Shown: positions 1 through 5,318 of the stretch, piece after piece
Layout: each line of letters opens with the position of its first letter
How positions within the stretch are numbered: position 1 is the first letter of the stretch
Source of the DNA: JALOOE01 sp964423545
GTDB taxonomy: Bacteria; Chloroflexota; Anaerolineae; CG2-30-64-16
Assembly (NCBI GenBank): GCA_964423545.1
Contig: CAYRFV010000341.1
Coordinates: forward strand, 1-5,318
Length of the DNA: 5,318 nucleotides
Direction: 5' to 3'
The notes under the pieces: model-generated
Seen by the model: only the letters and a program-made list of their open reading frames with translations
What the model was told of the DNA's origin: nothing
The model's database searches: none
Made by a program: the position numbers and the translations under genes

Positions 1-365
1 GGCCGAGCTGGAAACGGGCGGAGTTTCGTGGCCCGGAGCTGTTGTCGCAGCCTGGCTCCATCGTCGACAACGAGGTCAAGGGATCGCTGCCGTACTCGCT
101 GCGCTTCACCACGGAGGTCACCCTGATCCAGCCGCCGGAGCGCCTGGAGATCAGATCGTCGGGCGACCTGGTGGGCAGCGGCAGTTGGGTGCTGGAGCAG
201 CGGGAAGGCGGAACGGCGGTGACGTACACCTGGGACGTGGGGACGGCCAATCCCGTCTTCAACGTGCTGGGCAAGCTGTCCTTTGTCAGAGCCATGATCG
301 AGAAGAATCACGACTTCGTGATGGACGAAGGCTTTCGCGGCCTGAAGCAACGAGTCGAACGGTAG
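1..365 (+). CDS. SRPBCC family (polyketide cyclase/START-like) protein, 5' partial
   Basis: The frame is open from the left edge (first full codon at base 3) and ends at TAG 363-365, giving about 120 visible residues. A TTG at 42 could serve as a start. However, the residues encoded before it (PSWKRAEFRGPELL) fit the first strand of the SRPBCC fold after the usual 'W-P-x-W' helix, so I read this as a gene truncated by the window, lacking perhaps 30 N-terminal residues. Family-like stretches are LPYSLRFTTEVTLIQPPERLEI, followed by SGDLVGSGSWVL, GGTAVTYTWDV, and a C-terminal helix with KNHDFVMDEGFRGLKQR. SRPBCC proteins are small helix-grip folds with a hydrophobic cavity that binds lipids or aromatic ligands. 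The ligand cannot be read from sequence, and enzymatic activity is not assured. No signal peptide or membrane segment is seen in the visible part. The next gene starts 64 bp downstream. The family call is fairly secure, the function is not. Confidence 0.8.
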   Translation, partial: PSWKRAEFRGPELLSQPGSIVDNEVKGSLPYSLRFTTEVTLIQPPERLEIRSSGDLVGSGSWVLEQREGGTAVTYTWDVGTANPVFNVLGKLSFVRAMIEKNHDFVMDEGFRGLKQRVER

Positions 366-413
366 CGCCGTCCGGCAGACTCATCGCAACAGGGTCACGC
401 GAACGGCACGACG

Positions 414-420
414 AAAGGAA
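414..420 (+). promoter_or_regulatory. Ribosome binding site of the SDR gene
   Basis: AAAGGAA lies 9 nt before the ATG at 430. It supports that start, which also places the nucleotide-binding glycine loop at residues 7-13, as expected for an SDR. Confidence 0.6.
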
Positions 421-429
421 CTACCTGCG

Positions 430-1500
430 ATGCGCGTGCTTTTCATCGGGGGCACGGGCTTCATTAGTACGGCGGTCAGCCGGCAGGCGGTCGCCCGCGG
501 GATCGAGCTGCAGCTGTTGAACCGCGGGCGGCGACCCGTCCACGTGCCCGGCTGCAAGAGCCTGATAGCGGATATCCACAACCCCGCAGCGGTCGAGGCC
601 GCTCTGCAGGGCCTGACGTTCGATGTCGTCGTCGATTGGATCGCCTACACGCCGGCCGATATCGAGCGCGACCTGACGCTGTTCCGCGGCCGGGTCGGGC
701 AATTTGTCTTCATCAGCTCGGCCTCGGCCTACCAGAAGCCGCCGGCTCACTATCTCATCACCGAGTCGACGCCGCTGTGCAACCCCTACTGGGACTACGC
801 GCGCAACAAGATCGCCTGCGAGGAGCGCCTGCTGGCCGCGTATCGGGCGGAGGGCTTTCCGGCGACGATCGTGCGACCCTCACTGACCTACGATCCGAAC
901 TTCCCGATCGCCATCGGTGGGTGGGGCTGCTACACCCTTGCTGACCGGCTGAAAACCGGCCGGCCGATCATCGTGCACGGCGACGGCTCATCCCTTTGGG
1001 TGGTGACGCATGCCGAGGACTTCGCGCGCGGCTTTCTCGGGCTGCTGGGCAACGGCCGCGCATTGGGCCACGCCTTCCACATCACGTCGGACGAAGTGCT
1101 GACATGGGATCAGATCTACCGGACCATCGCGGCGGCGCTCGGCGTCGAGGCGCACATCGTGCATATCTCCTCCGACTTCATCGCGCGCGTGGCGCCTCAG
1201 TTCGCCGGGAGCCTGCTGGGCGACAAGACGTGGAGCACGGTGTTCGACAACAGCAAGATCAAGACCTTCGTGCCCGGCTTCCAGGCAGCGATTCCGTTTC
1301 GTGAGGGGATCCGGCGGACGCTGGCGTGGTTTGCGGCTGACGAGAGACGCCGGCGCATCGATGAGGCGGTGAACGCGGAGATGGATCGCATCCTCGCATC
1401 GTACGCGACGGCGTTGCGTGACGCACCTGCGTTGCGTGACGCCCCTGCGTCAGAGGCTGTGGCAGCGGACGCTGGTGGGGCGGCGTCCGGGAGCGTCTGA
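430..1500 (+). CDS. NAD-dependent epimerase/dehydratase family protein (atypical extended SDR)
   Basis: This 356-residue cytosolic Rossmann-fold protein belongs to the short-chain dehydrogenase/reductase superfamily (COG0451-like). The N-terminal dinucleotide loop is GGTGFIS (residues 7-13), where Ser13 replaces the last glycine of the usual GxxGxxG; this variant is known in atypical SDRs. Asp48 (IADIHNP) fits the adenine-contacting aspartate. The active-site strand is FISSASAYQ (94-102), and the catalytic pair Tyr123-x-x-x-Lys127 sits in YARNK. The C-terminal half (HAEDFARGF, then HITSDEVLTWDQIY) is typical of epimerase/dehydratase relatives. The substrate, probably a sugar nucleotide or other small carbonyl/alcohol, cannot be assigned. 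The fold ends near residue 317. The last ~30 residues are an Ala-rich, probably disordered tail with a duplicated ALRDAP (328-333, 334-339), likely a lineage-specific extension. It stands 64 bp after the SRPBCC gene with no visible terminator between, so co-transcription is possible. The superfamily is certain, the reaction unknown. Confidence 0.9.
   Translation: MRVLFIGGTGFISTAVSRQAVARGIELQLLNRGRRPVHVPGCKSLIADIHNPAAVEAALQGLTFDVVVDWIAYTPADIERDLTLFRGRVGQFVFISSASAYQKPPAHYLITESTPLCNPYWDYARNKIACEERLLAAYRAEGFPATIVRPSLTYDPNFPIAIGGWGCYTLADRLKTGRPIIVHGDGSSLWVVTHAEDFARGFLGLLGNGRALGHAFHITSDEVLTWDQIYRTIAAALGVEAHIVHISSDFIARVAPQFAGSLLGDKTWSTVFDNSKIKTFVPGFQAAIPFREGIRRTLAWFAADERRRRIDEAVNAEMDRILASYATALRDAPALRDAPASEAVAADAGGAASGSV
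1411..1446 (+). repeat. 18-bp tandem direct repeat, two copies, in the SDR C-terminal tail
   Basis: Two adjacent copies of GCGTTGCGTGACGCMCCT (1411-1428 and 1429-1446) differ at one base (A versus C in 'GCACCT/GCCCCT'). The length is a multiple of three, so the frame is kept and both encode ALRDAP. It looks like a recent slippage duplication in a non-conserved tail. Confidence 0.85.
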
Positions 1501-1504
1501 CGCT

Positions 1505-1561
1505 ACGATCGGCGCGATCGGGCGCGATCGTGCGAGTGGACGCAGACGGCCGCGGCGATCG
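1505..1561. repeat. Cluster of CGATCG palindromes in the intergenic region
   Basis: CGATCG occurs at 1506-1511, 1515-1520, 1525-1530 and 1556-1561 (the last as the 8-mer GCGATCGC at 1555-1562). The first three are spaced 9-10 bp apart as imperfect 9/10-mer units (CGATCGGCG, CGATCGGGCG, CGATCGTGCG). ACGATCG (1505-1511) and CGATCGT (1525-1531) form 7-bp inverted arms around the middle copy. It begins 4 bp after the SDR stop. There is no T-run, so it is not a standard intrinsic terminator. It could be an operator-like or structured element, or slippage. CGATCG also occurs singly elsewhere in this GC-rich window, so only the clustering is notable. Confidence 0.5.
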
Positions 1562-1630
1562 CACCGACTCGGCAACAGCGGTCCGGCAGCACTGACCCGG
1601 CGGCGGCGGAGAGCAGAGAGATTCGGCATT

Positions 1631-2464
1631 ATGCCTGAACTATCGCGCAGGAACGCCATCCGTTGGGCAGGGCTCGGCGCGCTCGGCGCTGCGCCGCTGC
1701 TCCGGCTGCCCGGCGCCATGGCGCTCCCCTCCGGGAGCCGGCAGACCGGGGGGACCGATCTCACCGGGTGGAGCACGGTCGTGGGTGACGCCATCTATGC
1801 CGCGCCGGGAGAGGCGCCGGTCACGCAGGATGACATAACGACGATCCATACCGGCGCATACAGCGAGCTGCAGGCCAATCTCCTCAAGCGGCGGATCATG
1901 GCGCACAACGTCACGTATCTCCGTCGCATCGACGACAGGGCCTTCGACTTCGTCCATACGTTCGAATGCCAGTTCATGCTGCCCTTTGCGCCATCGACGG
2001 CAAACACCGACCTGAATGCCCAGACGATCGAAGGGGGCCTCTTCATCTGGGACGGCTGCGCGACCCGGCTCGACTATGGGCTGGCCTTCCAGTGGGGGCT
2101 GAATCCGTGGGATAGGCTCGGGGAGCTGAGGTGTTGGACCGACATCGGCGGCGGACAGTGGCAGCCGGTCGGCCACCTGGCGCCGGACCTCTCGTGGCAT
2201 ACGCTCAGATGCGTGCTCGACTTCCACCGGCAGACCACTGCGCTGCTCATCGACCAGCAGCACTACCCCTGCCGGTTCACGGCGACGCCCAAGTCCGCGG
2301 CGTGGGGCGCGGAGATCGCGGCGGGGATCCAGGTGGAGATCGTCAGTCTTCACCCGGGCGAGCAGGGCAGCGGCGCGCTGCACAAGGCTTACTTCAGGGA
2401 CTGGCGCTGGCTTTGGGAACCGGCCAGCAGTTGCCGGGTCTTCGCGCCCCTGATCGCCGGGTGA
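1631..2464 (+). CDS. Tat-exported protein of unknown function, probable beta-sandwich (ConA-like) domain
   Basis: I chose ATG 1631 because it places a twin-arginine signal at the extreme N-terminus: SRRNAI (residues 5-10), a Gly/Ala/Leu-rich core (13-24), and an AMA site with likely cleavage after Ala31. Upstream in-frame GTGs reach into the SDR gene and give no plausible protein. The ribosome site is weak (AGAGAG, 1615-1620, 10 nt upstream). The mature part of ~246 residues is Trp-rich with repeated beta-strand-like stretches: FDFVHTFECQFMLPF (105-119), GGLFIWDG (135-142), DYGLAFQWGLNPW (148-160), WHTLRCVLDFHRQTTALLID (189-208), AYFRDWRWLWEP (253-264). The 'WHTLR...LLID' pattern is like strands in LamG/concanavalin-type jelly rolls; that assignment is inference. 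Six cysteines (113, 143, 168, 194, 214, 268) could form disulfides after export. No catalytic motif or lipobox is seen. Folding before export suggests an extracytoplasmic role, possibly carbohydrate binding. I do not recognise the family. Confidence 0.8.
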   Translation: MPELSRRNAIRWAGLGALGAAPLLRLPGAMALPSGSRQTGGTDLTGWSTVVGDAIYAAPGEAPVTQDDITTIHTGAYSELQANLLKRRIMAHNVTYLRRIDDRAFDFVHTFECQFMLPFAPSTANTDLNAQTIEGGLFIWDGCATRLDYGLAFQWGLNPWDRLGELRCWTDIGGGQWQPVGHLAPDLSWHTLRCVLDFHRQTTALLIDQQHYPCRFTATPKSAAWGAEIAAGIQVEIVSLHPGEQGSGALHKAYFRDWRWLWEPASSCRVFAPLIAG

Positions 2465-2483
2465 TCGCGCACGACAGGGATCG

Positions 2484-2496
2484 CGGTCTCAGACCG
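2484..2496. repeat. Perfect 13-bp dyad upstream of the DUF1810 gene
   Basis: CGGTCTCAGACCG has 6-bp inverted arms around a central C. It lies 37 bp before the ATG at 2534, between the Tat-protein stop and the hairpin at 2500-2518. The position would suit an operator, but chance in GC-rich DNA cannot be excluded. Confidence 0.35.
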
Positions 2497-2499
2497 GCG

Positions 2500-2518
2500 G
2501 GCTTCCCGAACGGAAGCC
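2500..2518 (+). other. Hairpin 2 nt upstream of the DUF1810 ribosome binding site
   Basis: GGCTTCC (2500-2506) and GGAAGCC (2512-2518) form a perfect 7-bp stem with a 5-nt loop CGAAC. No T-run follows, so it does not look like an intrinsic terminator; the GA-rich ribosome site starts at 2521. It could influence translation start or mRNA stability between the two genes. The structure is seen directly; the role is inferred. Confidence 0.5.
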
Positions 2519-2520
2519 GA

Positions 2521-2527
2521 GAGGAGG
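2521..2527 (+). promoter_or_regulatory. Strong ribosome binding site of the DUF1810 gene
   Basis: GAGGAGG ends 6 nt before ATG 2534. It favours this start over the in-frame ATG at 2594, which lacks a comparable site, although the conserved DUF1810 domain begins only around the latter. Confidence 0.75.
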
Positions 2528-2533
2528 ATCCGG

Positions 2534-3019
2534 ATGGATGCCGGCGGAAACGGCGTGCCCGCGGGCCCCGCCGGGTGGGAACGCCCGGATGACATGGAAC
2601 GCTTCGTGCGCGCACAGCACGCGATCTATGCCGACGTGTTGGCCGAGCTGAGGGGCGGCCAGAAGCGCACCCACTGGATGTGGTTCATCTTTCCTCAGAT
2701 CGAGGGCCTGGGCAGCAGCGCGACCTCCCGCGCCTATGCCATCCGGAGCATCGACGAAGCCCGGCGCTATCTCAGTCACCCCGTCCTCGGGCCGCGGTTA
2801 CACGAGTGCGCGGCAGCACTGCTCGCCGTCCGGGGTCGATCGGCCGCGCAGATCTTCGGTCACCCCGATGATCTCAAGCTCAGATCGTCGATGACGCTCT
2901 TCGCAGAGGCGGCTGGCCCCGGCTCTGTGTTCGAGCAGGTGCTGAACAGCTATTTCGGCGGCGAGCGCGATGCCAGGACGCTTCAGCTCCTGGCGCAGCG
3001 GCAGGCGCCAGCAAGGTGA
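2534..3019 (+). CDS. DUF1810 domain-containing protein
   Basis: This 161-residue, soluble, cytoplasmic protein has the hallmarks of DUF1810 (Pfam PF08837) over nearly its whole length: ERFVRAQHAIYADVLAEL (22-39), the signature THWMWFIFPQIEGLG (46-60), then RAYAIRSIDEARRYLSHPVLGPRL (66-89), and FGHPDDLKLRSSMTLF (108-123), ending with the FGGERD loop (141-146). The family is common in bacteria, is often mislabelled 'calpastatin', and has no established biochemical role that I can state. The strictly kept HWMWFIFPQ and DDLKLRSSMT segments suggest a conserved pocket. Residues 1-20 are a Gly/Pro-rich extension before the usual family start; the strong ribosome site at 2521-2527 supports including it. 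The gene sits 69 bp after the Tat-protein gene. An inverted repeat overlaps its last codons. The family assignment is very secure, the function unknown. Confidence 0.92.
   Translation: MDAGGNGVPAGPAGWERPDDMERFVRAQHAIYADVLAELRGGQKRTHWMWFIFPQIEGLGSSATSRAYAIRSIDEARRYLSHPVLGPRLHECAAALLAVRGRSAAQIFGHPDDLKLRSSMTLFAEAAGPGSVFEQVLNSYFGGERDARTLQLLAQRQAPAR
2990..3011 (+). other. Inverted repeat at the 3' end of the DUF1810 gene
   Basis: CTGGCGC (2990-2996) and GCGCCAG (3005-3011) form a perfect 7-bp stem with an 8-nt loop, ending 8 nt after the arm at the TGA (3017-3019). No T-run follows within the next bases, so a canonical terminator is not supported. It could be a weak terminator or an mRNA 3'-end structure, or coincidence in coding DNA. 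Confidence 0.3.
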
Positions 3020-3158
3020 GCGAACAGATGGGTTCGACTGGTTTCTCGTTCACAGACGCCGCTGAGGCAGCGCCCTCGCTCACTCGCGTCCCGTCGCGCC
3101 GGTGCAAACGGGCATGACGGCCGCCGCCATCCTGACCGACATCACGGAGGCCACACCG
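3020..3158 (+). other. Intergenic spacer before the amidase, no clear elements
   Basis: This 139-bp spacer contains the amidase ribosome site and a minor 5-bp stem (CGCTG/CAGCG, 3060-3072). I looked for -35/-10 pairs and intrinsic terminators and saw none of the sigma-70 type. The amidase frame stays open back to 3102, but nothing supports coding there. Confidence 0.4.
3146..3150 (+). promoter_or_regulatory. Ribosome binding site fixing the amidase start
   Basis: GGAGG lies 8 nt before ATG 3159. The upstream in-frame starts GTG 3102 and ATG 3114 have no Shine-Dalgarno sequence, and the residues they would add are not like the amidase family. The start is therefore placed at 3159. Confidence 0.75.
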
Positions 3159-4613
3159 ATGCCCGTCCCTGCCAAGCCTAGCGAACTCTGCTTCAAGAGC
3201 GCGCGCGACCTTGCGGCCCTCATCCGCACCCGCGACGTATCAGCGCGCGAAGTCATGGCCGCGCACCTCGAGCAGATCGAGCGAATCAACCCCTTCCTGA
3301 ACGCCATTGTGGCGAAGCTGGACGACGATGCCTGCCTGGCGCTGGCTGACGCGGCCGACCGCCGCCTCGGCCGCGGGGATCCTGTCGAGCCGCTCCACGG
3401 CCTGCCCATCGCCTTCAAGGAGTTGGAGCCGGCGCTCGGCTTTCCGTGGACCGAAGGCTCCCCGATCTACCGCGATCGGGTGGCCGTGGAAGATTCGGTG
3501 CTCATCGAGCGGTTGCGGCAGGCCGGGGTGATCCCGATCGGCAAGACGAACGTGCCCGAGTTCGGCATGGGCTCCCAGAGCTACAACGTCGTCTACGGCA
3601 CAACCGTAAACCCCTACGACGTGACCAAGACCGCGGGCGGTTCGAGCGGCGGCGGCGGCGCCGCGCTGGCCGCGGGCCTCCTTCCGCTGGCGGATGGCAG
3701 CGACCTGGGCGGCTCGCTGCGCAACCCCGCCAACTTCAACAACATCGTCGCACTCCGCCCCACCGTCGGGCTGGTGCCGACCGCACCGCGCGCCATGCCG
3801 TTTCTCGGCCTGGACGTCAAGGGGCCGATGGCGCGTTCCGTCGCGGACGTCGCCTTCCTGCTGGGCGTGATGGCGGGCGCGGACGGCCGCGATCCCGGCT
3901 GCTTTCCCTCCGATCCCTCGATCTTCAACCGGCCGCTGGCGCGCGATTGGGCGGATGTGCGGGTGGCCTGGTGTCCTGATCTCGGCGGCCTGCCCCTCGA
4001 TCGCCGGGTGCGCGCCGCGCTGGAGGCGCAGCGGCGGACCTTCGAGGCGCTCGGCTGCATCGTGGAGGATGCCTGCCCGGACCTGGCGGGCGCAGACGAA
4101 GTCTTCCTCACCCTCCGCGCCTGGAAGAACTGGAGCAGCCGCGGCCCCCTGCTGGCGGCGCATCGCAGCCAGCTGAAGCCCGAAGTGATCTGGGAGCTCG
4201 AGCTCGGCGCGACCATCACCGCCAGCCAGGTCGCAGGCGCGTTGGTGCAGCACGGCGTCATCCTGGAGCGGATGCGCCGGTTCCAGGAGCGCTATCCGTT
4301 CCTGCTGTGCGCGGTGAACCAGGTTCCGCCGTTCGACGCCGCGCTCCACTGGCCGGCCGAGATCGAGGGGACGCGGATGGAGAACTACATCGGCTGGATG
4401 AAGTCCGCGTGCCGCATCAGCGTCACCTGCCGCCCCGCCATCTCTGTGCCGGCCGGTTTCACGCCCGAAGGGCTGCCGGTCGGCATCCAGATCGTGGGCC
4501 GCTATCGCGACGACTTCGGCGTCCTGCAGCTGGCCCATGCGTTCGAGCAGGCGACCGGCTTCGGCCGGAGGCGGCCCGCGGTCGCGCTCGACGATCAGGC
4601 CCGGTCGCAGTGA
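3159..4613 (+). CDS. Amidase signature (AS) family hydrolase
   Basis: A complete 484-residue amidase, of normal family length. AS enzymes hydrolyse carboxylic amides to acid plus amine or ammonia with a Ser-cisSer-Lys triad. All three residues are present with standard spacing: Lys87 in LHGLPIAFKE (79-88), cis-Ser162 in AGGSSGGGGAA (159-169), and nucleophile Ser186 in GSDLGGSLRNPA (180-191). The 75- and 24-residue intervals equal those in fatty acid amide hydrolase. The helix region KSARDLAALIRTRDVSAREV (13-32) and the C-terminal PAISVPAGFTPEGLPVGIQI block are also typical. The RNPANFNNIVALRPTVGLVP segment resembles the broad 'RNPA-FCNVVGLRP' amidase branch of bacteria. No signal peptide; cytosolic. 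The substrate cannot be predicted. It does not look like GatA, because no gatB or gatC is nearby and the GatA-type surroundings of the triad differ. The next gene starts in its stop codon, implying co-expression. No promoter is evident in the 139-bp upstream spacer. Confidence 0.95.
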   Translation: MPVPAKPSELCFKSARDLAALIRTRDVSAREVMAAHLEQIERINPFLNAIVAKLDDDACLALADAADRRLGRGDPVEPLHGLPIAFKELEPALGFPWTEGSPIYRDRVAVEDSVLIERLRQAGVIPIGKTNVPEFGMGSQSYNVVYGTTVNPYDVTKTAGGSSGGGGAALAAGLLPLADGSDLGGSLRNPANFNNIVALRPTVGLVPTAPRAMPFLGLDVKGPMARSVADVAFLLGVMAGADGRDPGCFPSDPSIFNRPLARDWADVRVAWCPDLGGLPLDRRVRAALEAQRRTFEALGCIVEDACPDLAGADEVFLTLRAWKNWSSRGPLLAAHRSQLKPEVIWELELGATITASQVAGALVQHGVILERMRRFQERYPFLLCAVNQVPPFDAALHWPAEIEGTRMENYIGWMKSACRISVTCRPAISVPAGFTPEGLPVGIQIVGRYRDDFGVLQLAHAFEQATGFGRRRPAVALDDQARSQ

Positions 4614-5318
4614 ACGCCAGGGCCCTCTACGGCTTCGCGTCCGAACTGCCGGCCCTGGCCGGGCAGCCGCCTGCGGCGCAGGTCGCGTGGCTGCGAGCGC
4701 TGGGCTGCAACGCCATCTTCGGCGCTCACGGCGATGCGGCCGTGGCGGAAGCGGCCCACGCCGCCGGCATGGCGGTGTACGCGGAATTCGGCTGCTTCGT
4801 GGGCCGGGAGTGGTGGGAGCGGATGCCTGCCAGCCGGCCCGTGACCGCGGACGGCGACCTGCTGGCGCCGGAGGGTTGGTACCACGGCGTCAACCCGGCT
4901 CTGCCCGCCGTGCGCGAGGAGCGGCTGGCAGCGCTGGAGCGGTTGTTGACGGACTGCGCTGTCGACGGCGTCTGGCTCGACTTCATCCGCTGGCCGTGCC
5001 ATTGGGAGGTCCCCGAGCCTCTCCTGCCCCGCACCTCCTTCGACCCCGTCACGCTGGCCCTCTTCTCTCGCGACACCGGACTGGAGGTCCCCGTGGGGGA
5101 CCCGCGCCGCGCCGCACGCCTGCTGCTCGGCCCGTATGCGGTGGAGTGGACCGCCTGGCACTGCGATCAGATCACGGCATGGGTTGCCGACGCCAGGGCC
5201 GTCTTGCAGCGGGTCCGGCCCGGTGCGCTGCTCGGGCTTTTCGGCGTGCCGTGGCGGCTGGCCGAGCGCGGCGGCGCCATCCGCACGGTGATCGGCCAGG
5301 ACGTCCGGGCCGTGGGGG
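4610..5318 (+). CDS. Glycoside hydrolase-like TIM-barrel protein (GHL10/DUF187-like), 3' partial
   Basis: The frame opens with GTG 4610, overlapping the amidase TGA by 4 nt (GTGA), and stays open for 236 codons to the window end. No other near start exists before Met54. The 4-nt overlap points to translational coupling; no strong ribosome site is visible inside the amidase end. Features fit a (beta/alpha)8 glycoside-hydrolase-like fold: strand and helix repeats such as WLRALGCNAIFGAHGD (27-42) and AAHAAGMAVYAEFGCF (48-63), then GWYHGVNPALPAVREERLAALERLL (89-113), and the key motif VDGVWLDFIRWP (118-129). The last parallels 'DGIHLDYIRYP' of GHL10 proteins, whose Asp (here Asp124) is the candidate catalytic or ligand residue. 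LLGLFGVPW (207-215) and IGQD (228-231) also fit. Unlike many relatives, no signal peptide is visible, so it would act in the cytosol if this start is right. Substrate and activity are unknown, and the C-terminus is missing. Confidence 0.75.
   Translation, partial: MNARALYGFASELPALAGQPPAAQVAWLRALGCNAIFGAHGDAAVAEAAHAAGMAVYAEFGCFVGREWWERMPASRPVTADGDLLAPEGWYHGVNPALPAVREERLAALERLLTDCAVDGVWLDFIRWPCHWEVPEPLLPRTSFDPVTLALFSRDTGLEVPVGDPRRAARLLLGPYAVEWTAWHCDQITAWVADARAVLQRVRPGALLGLFGVPWRLAERGGAIRTVIGQDVRAVG

Noticed and set aside
42..365. Complete short SRPBCC protein starting at TTG 42
   Set aside because: The frame is open upstream to the window edge and the upstream residues match the fold, so a gene cut by the window is more likely.
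1418..1630. N-terminal extension of the Tat protein from GTG 1418
   Set aside because: It would overlap the SDR gene by 83 bp, is Arg-rich with no conserved look, and would bury the Tat signal 71 residues inside the protein.
1640..2383. 247-codon minus-strand frame opposite the Tat-protein gene
   Set aside because: Low-complexity Arg/Pro/Glu-rich translation without domains; the + strand frame has a Tat signal and coherent strand patterns.
2131..2592. 153-codon + strand frame overlapping the Tat-protein and DUF1810 genes
   Set aside because: Out of frame with both supported genes; translation is Arg/Gly/Pro-rich low complexity without domains.
3240..4538. 432-codon open frame on the minus strand opposite the amidase
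   Set aside because: It is a GC-bias shadow: composition is dominated by Arg/Ala/Gly/His with no recognisable domain, while the + strand holds an amidase with an intact catalytic triad.
3159..4613. Amidase as GatA of the tRNA-dependent amidotransferase
   Set aside because: No gatB or gatC neighbour, and sequence around the triad (GSDLGGSLRNPANFNN) resembles general amidases instead of GatA.
4595..5161. 188-codon minus-strand frame opposite the last gene
   Set aside because: Shadow of the GHL-like gene, which remains open to the window end and carries the DGVWLDFIRWP motif.

Overview
The window comes from a high-G+C bacterial chromosome or metagenomic contig: third codon positions are almost all G or C, and long spurious reading frames run opposite the real genes. 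All six genes lie on the + strand. The mix is an atypical SDR dehydrogenase, an SRPBCC protein, a DUF1810 protein, an amidase-signature hydrolase, a Tat-exported protein and a TIM-barrel glycoside-hydrolase-like protein. It resembles free-living soil or water bacteria such as Chloroflexota (Thermomicrobia-like). That placement is an impression from protein style and is not established; no rRNA or other phylogenetic marker is present.

Layout: (1) 1-365, C-terminal part of an SRPBCC/polyketide-cyclase-like protein, cut by the left edge. (2) 430-1500, NAD(P)-binding epimerase/dehydratase-like SDR with a low-complexity tail containing an 18-bp tandem duplication. (3) 1501-1630, non-coding, with a cluster of CGATCG palindromes. 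(4) 1631-2464, a Tat-signal protein of unknown function, probably a beta-sandwich. (5) 2465-2533, a short spacer with a dyad and a hairpin next to a strong ribosome binding site. (6) 2534-3019, DUF1810 protein. (7) 3020-3158, spacer without a recognisable promoter. (8) 3159-4613, complete amidase-signature enzyme with an intact Lys-Ser-Ser triad. (9) 4610 to the right edge, a protein with features of the GHL10/DUF187-like TIM-barrel group, starting inside the amidase stop codon and cut by the window end.

Only the amidase and the glycoside-hydrolase-like gene show direct evidence of being expressed together (4-nt overlap). The other genes are separated by 64-139 bp and look like co-directional metabolic or accessory genes, not one pathway. 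I see no mobile element, CRISPR array, tRNA, rRNA or defence cassette, and no clear sign of a new multi-gene system. The least explained items are the Tat-exported protein and the amidase/TIM-barrel pair.
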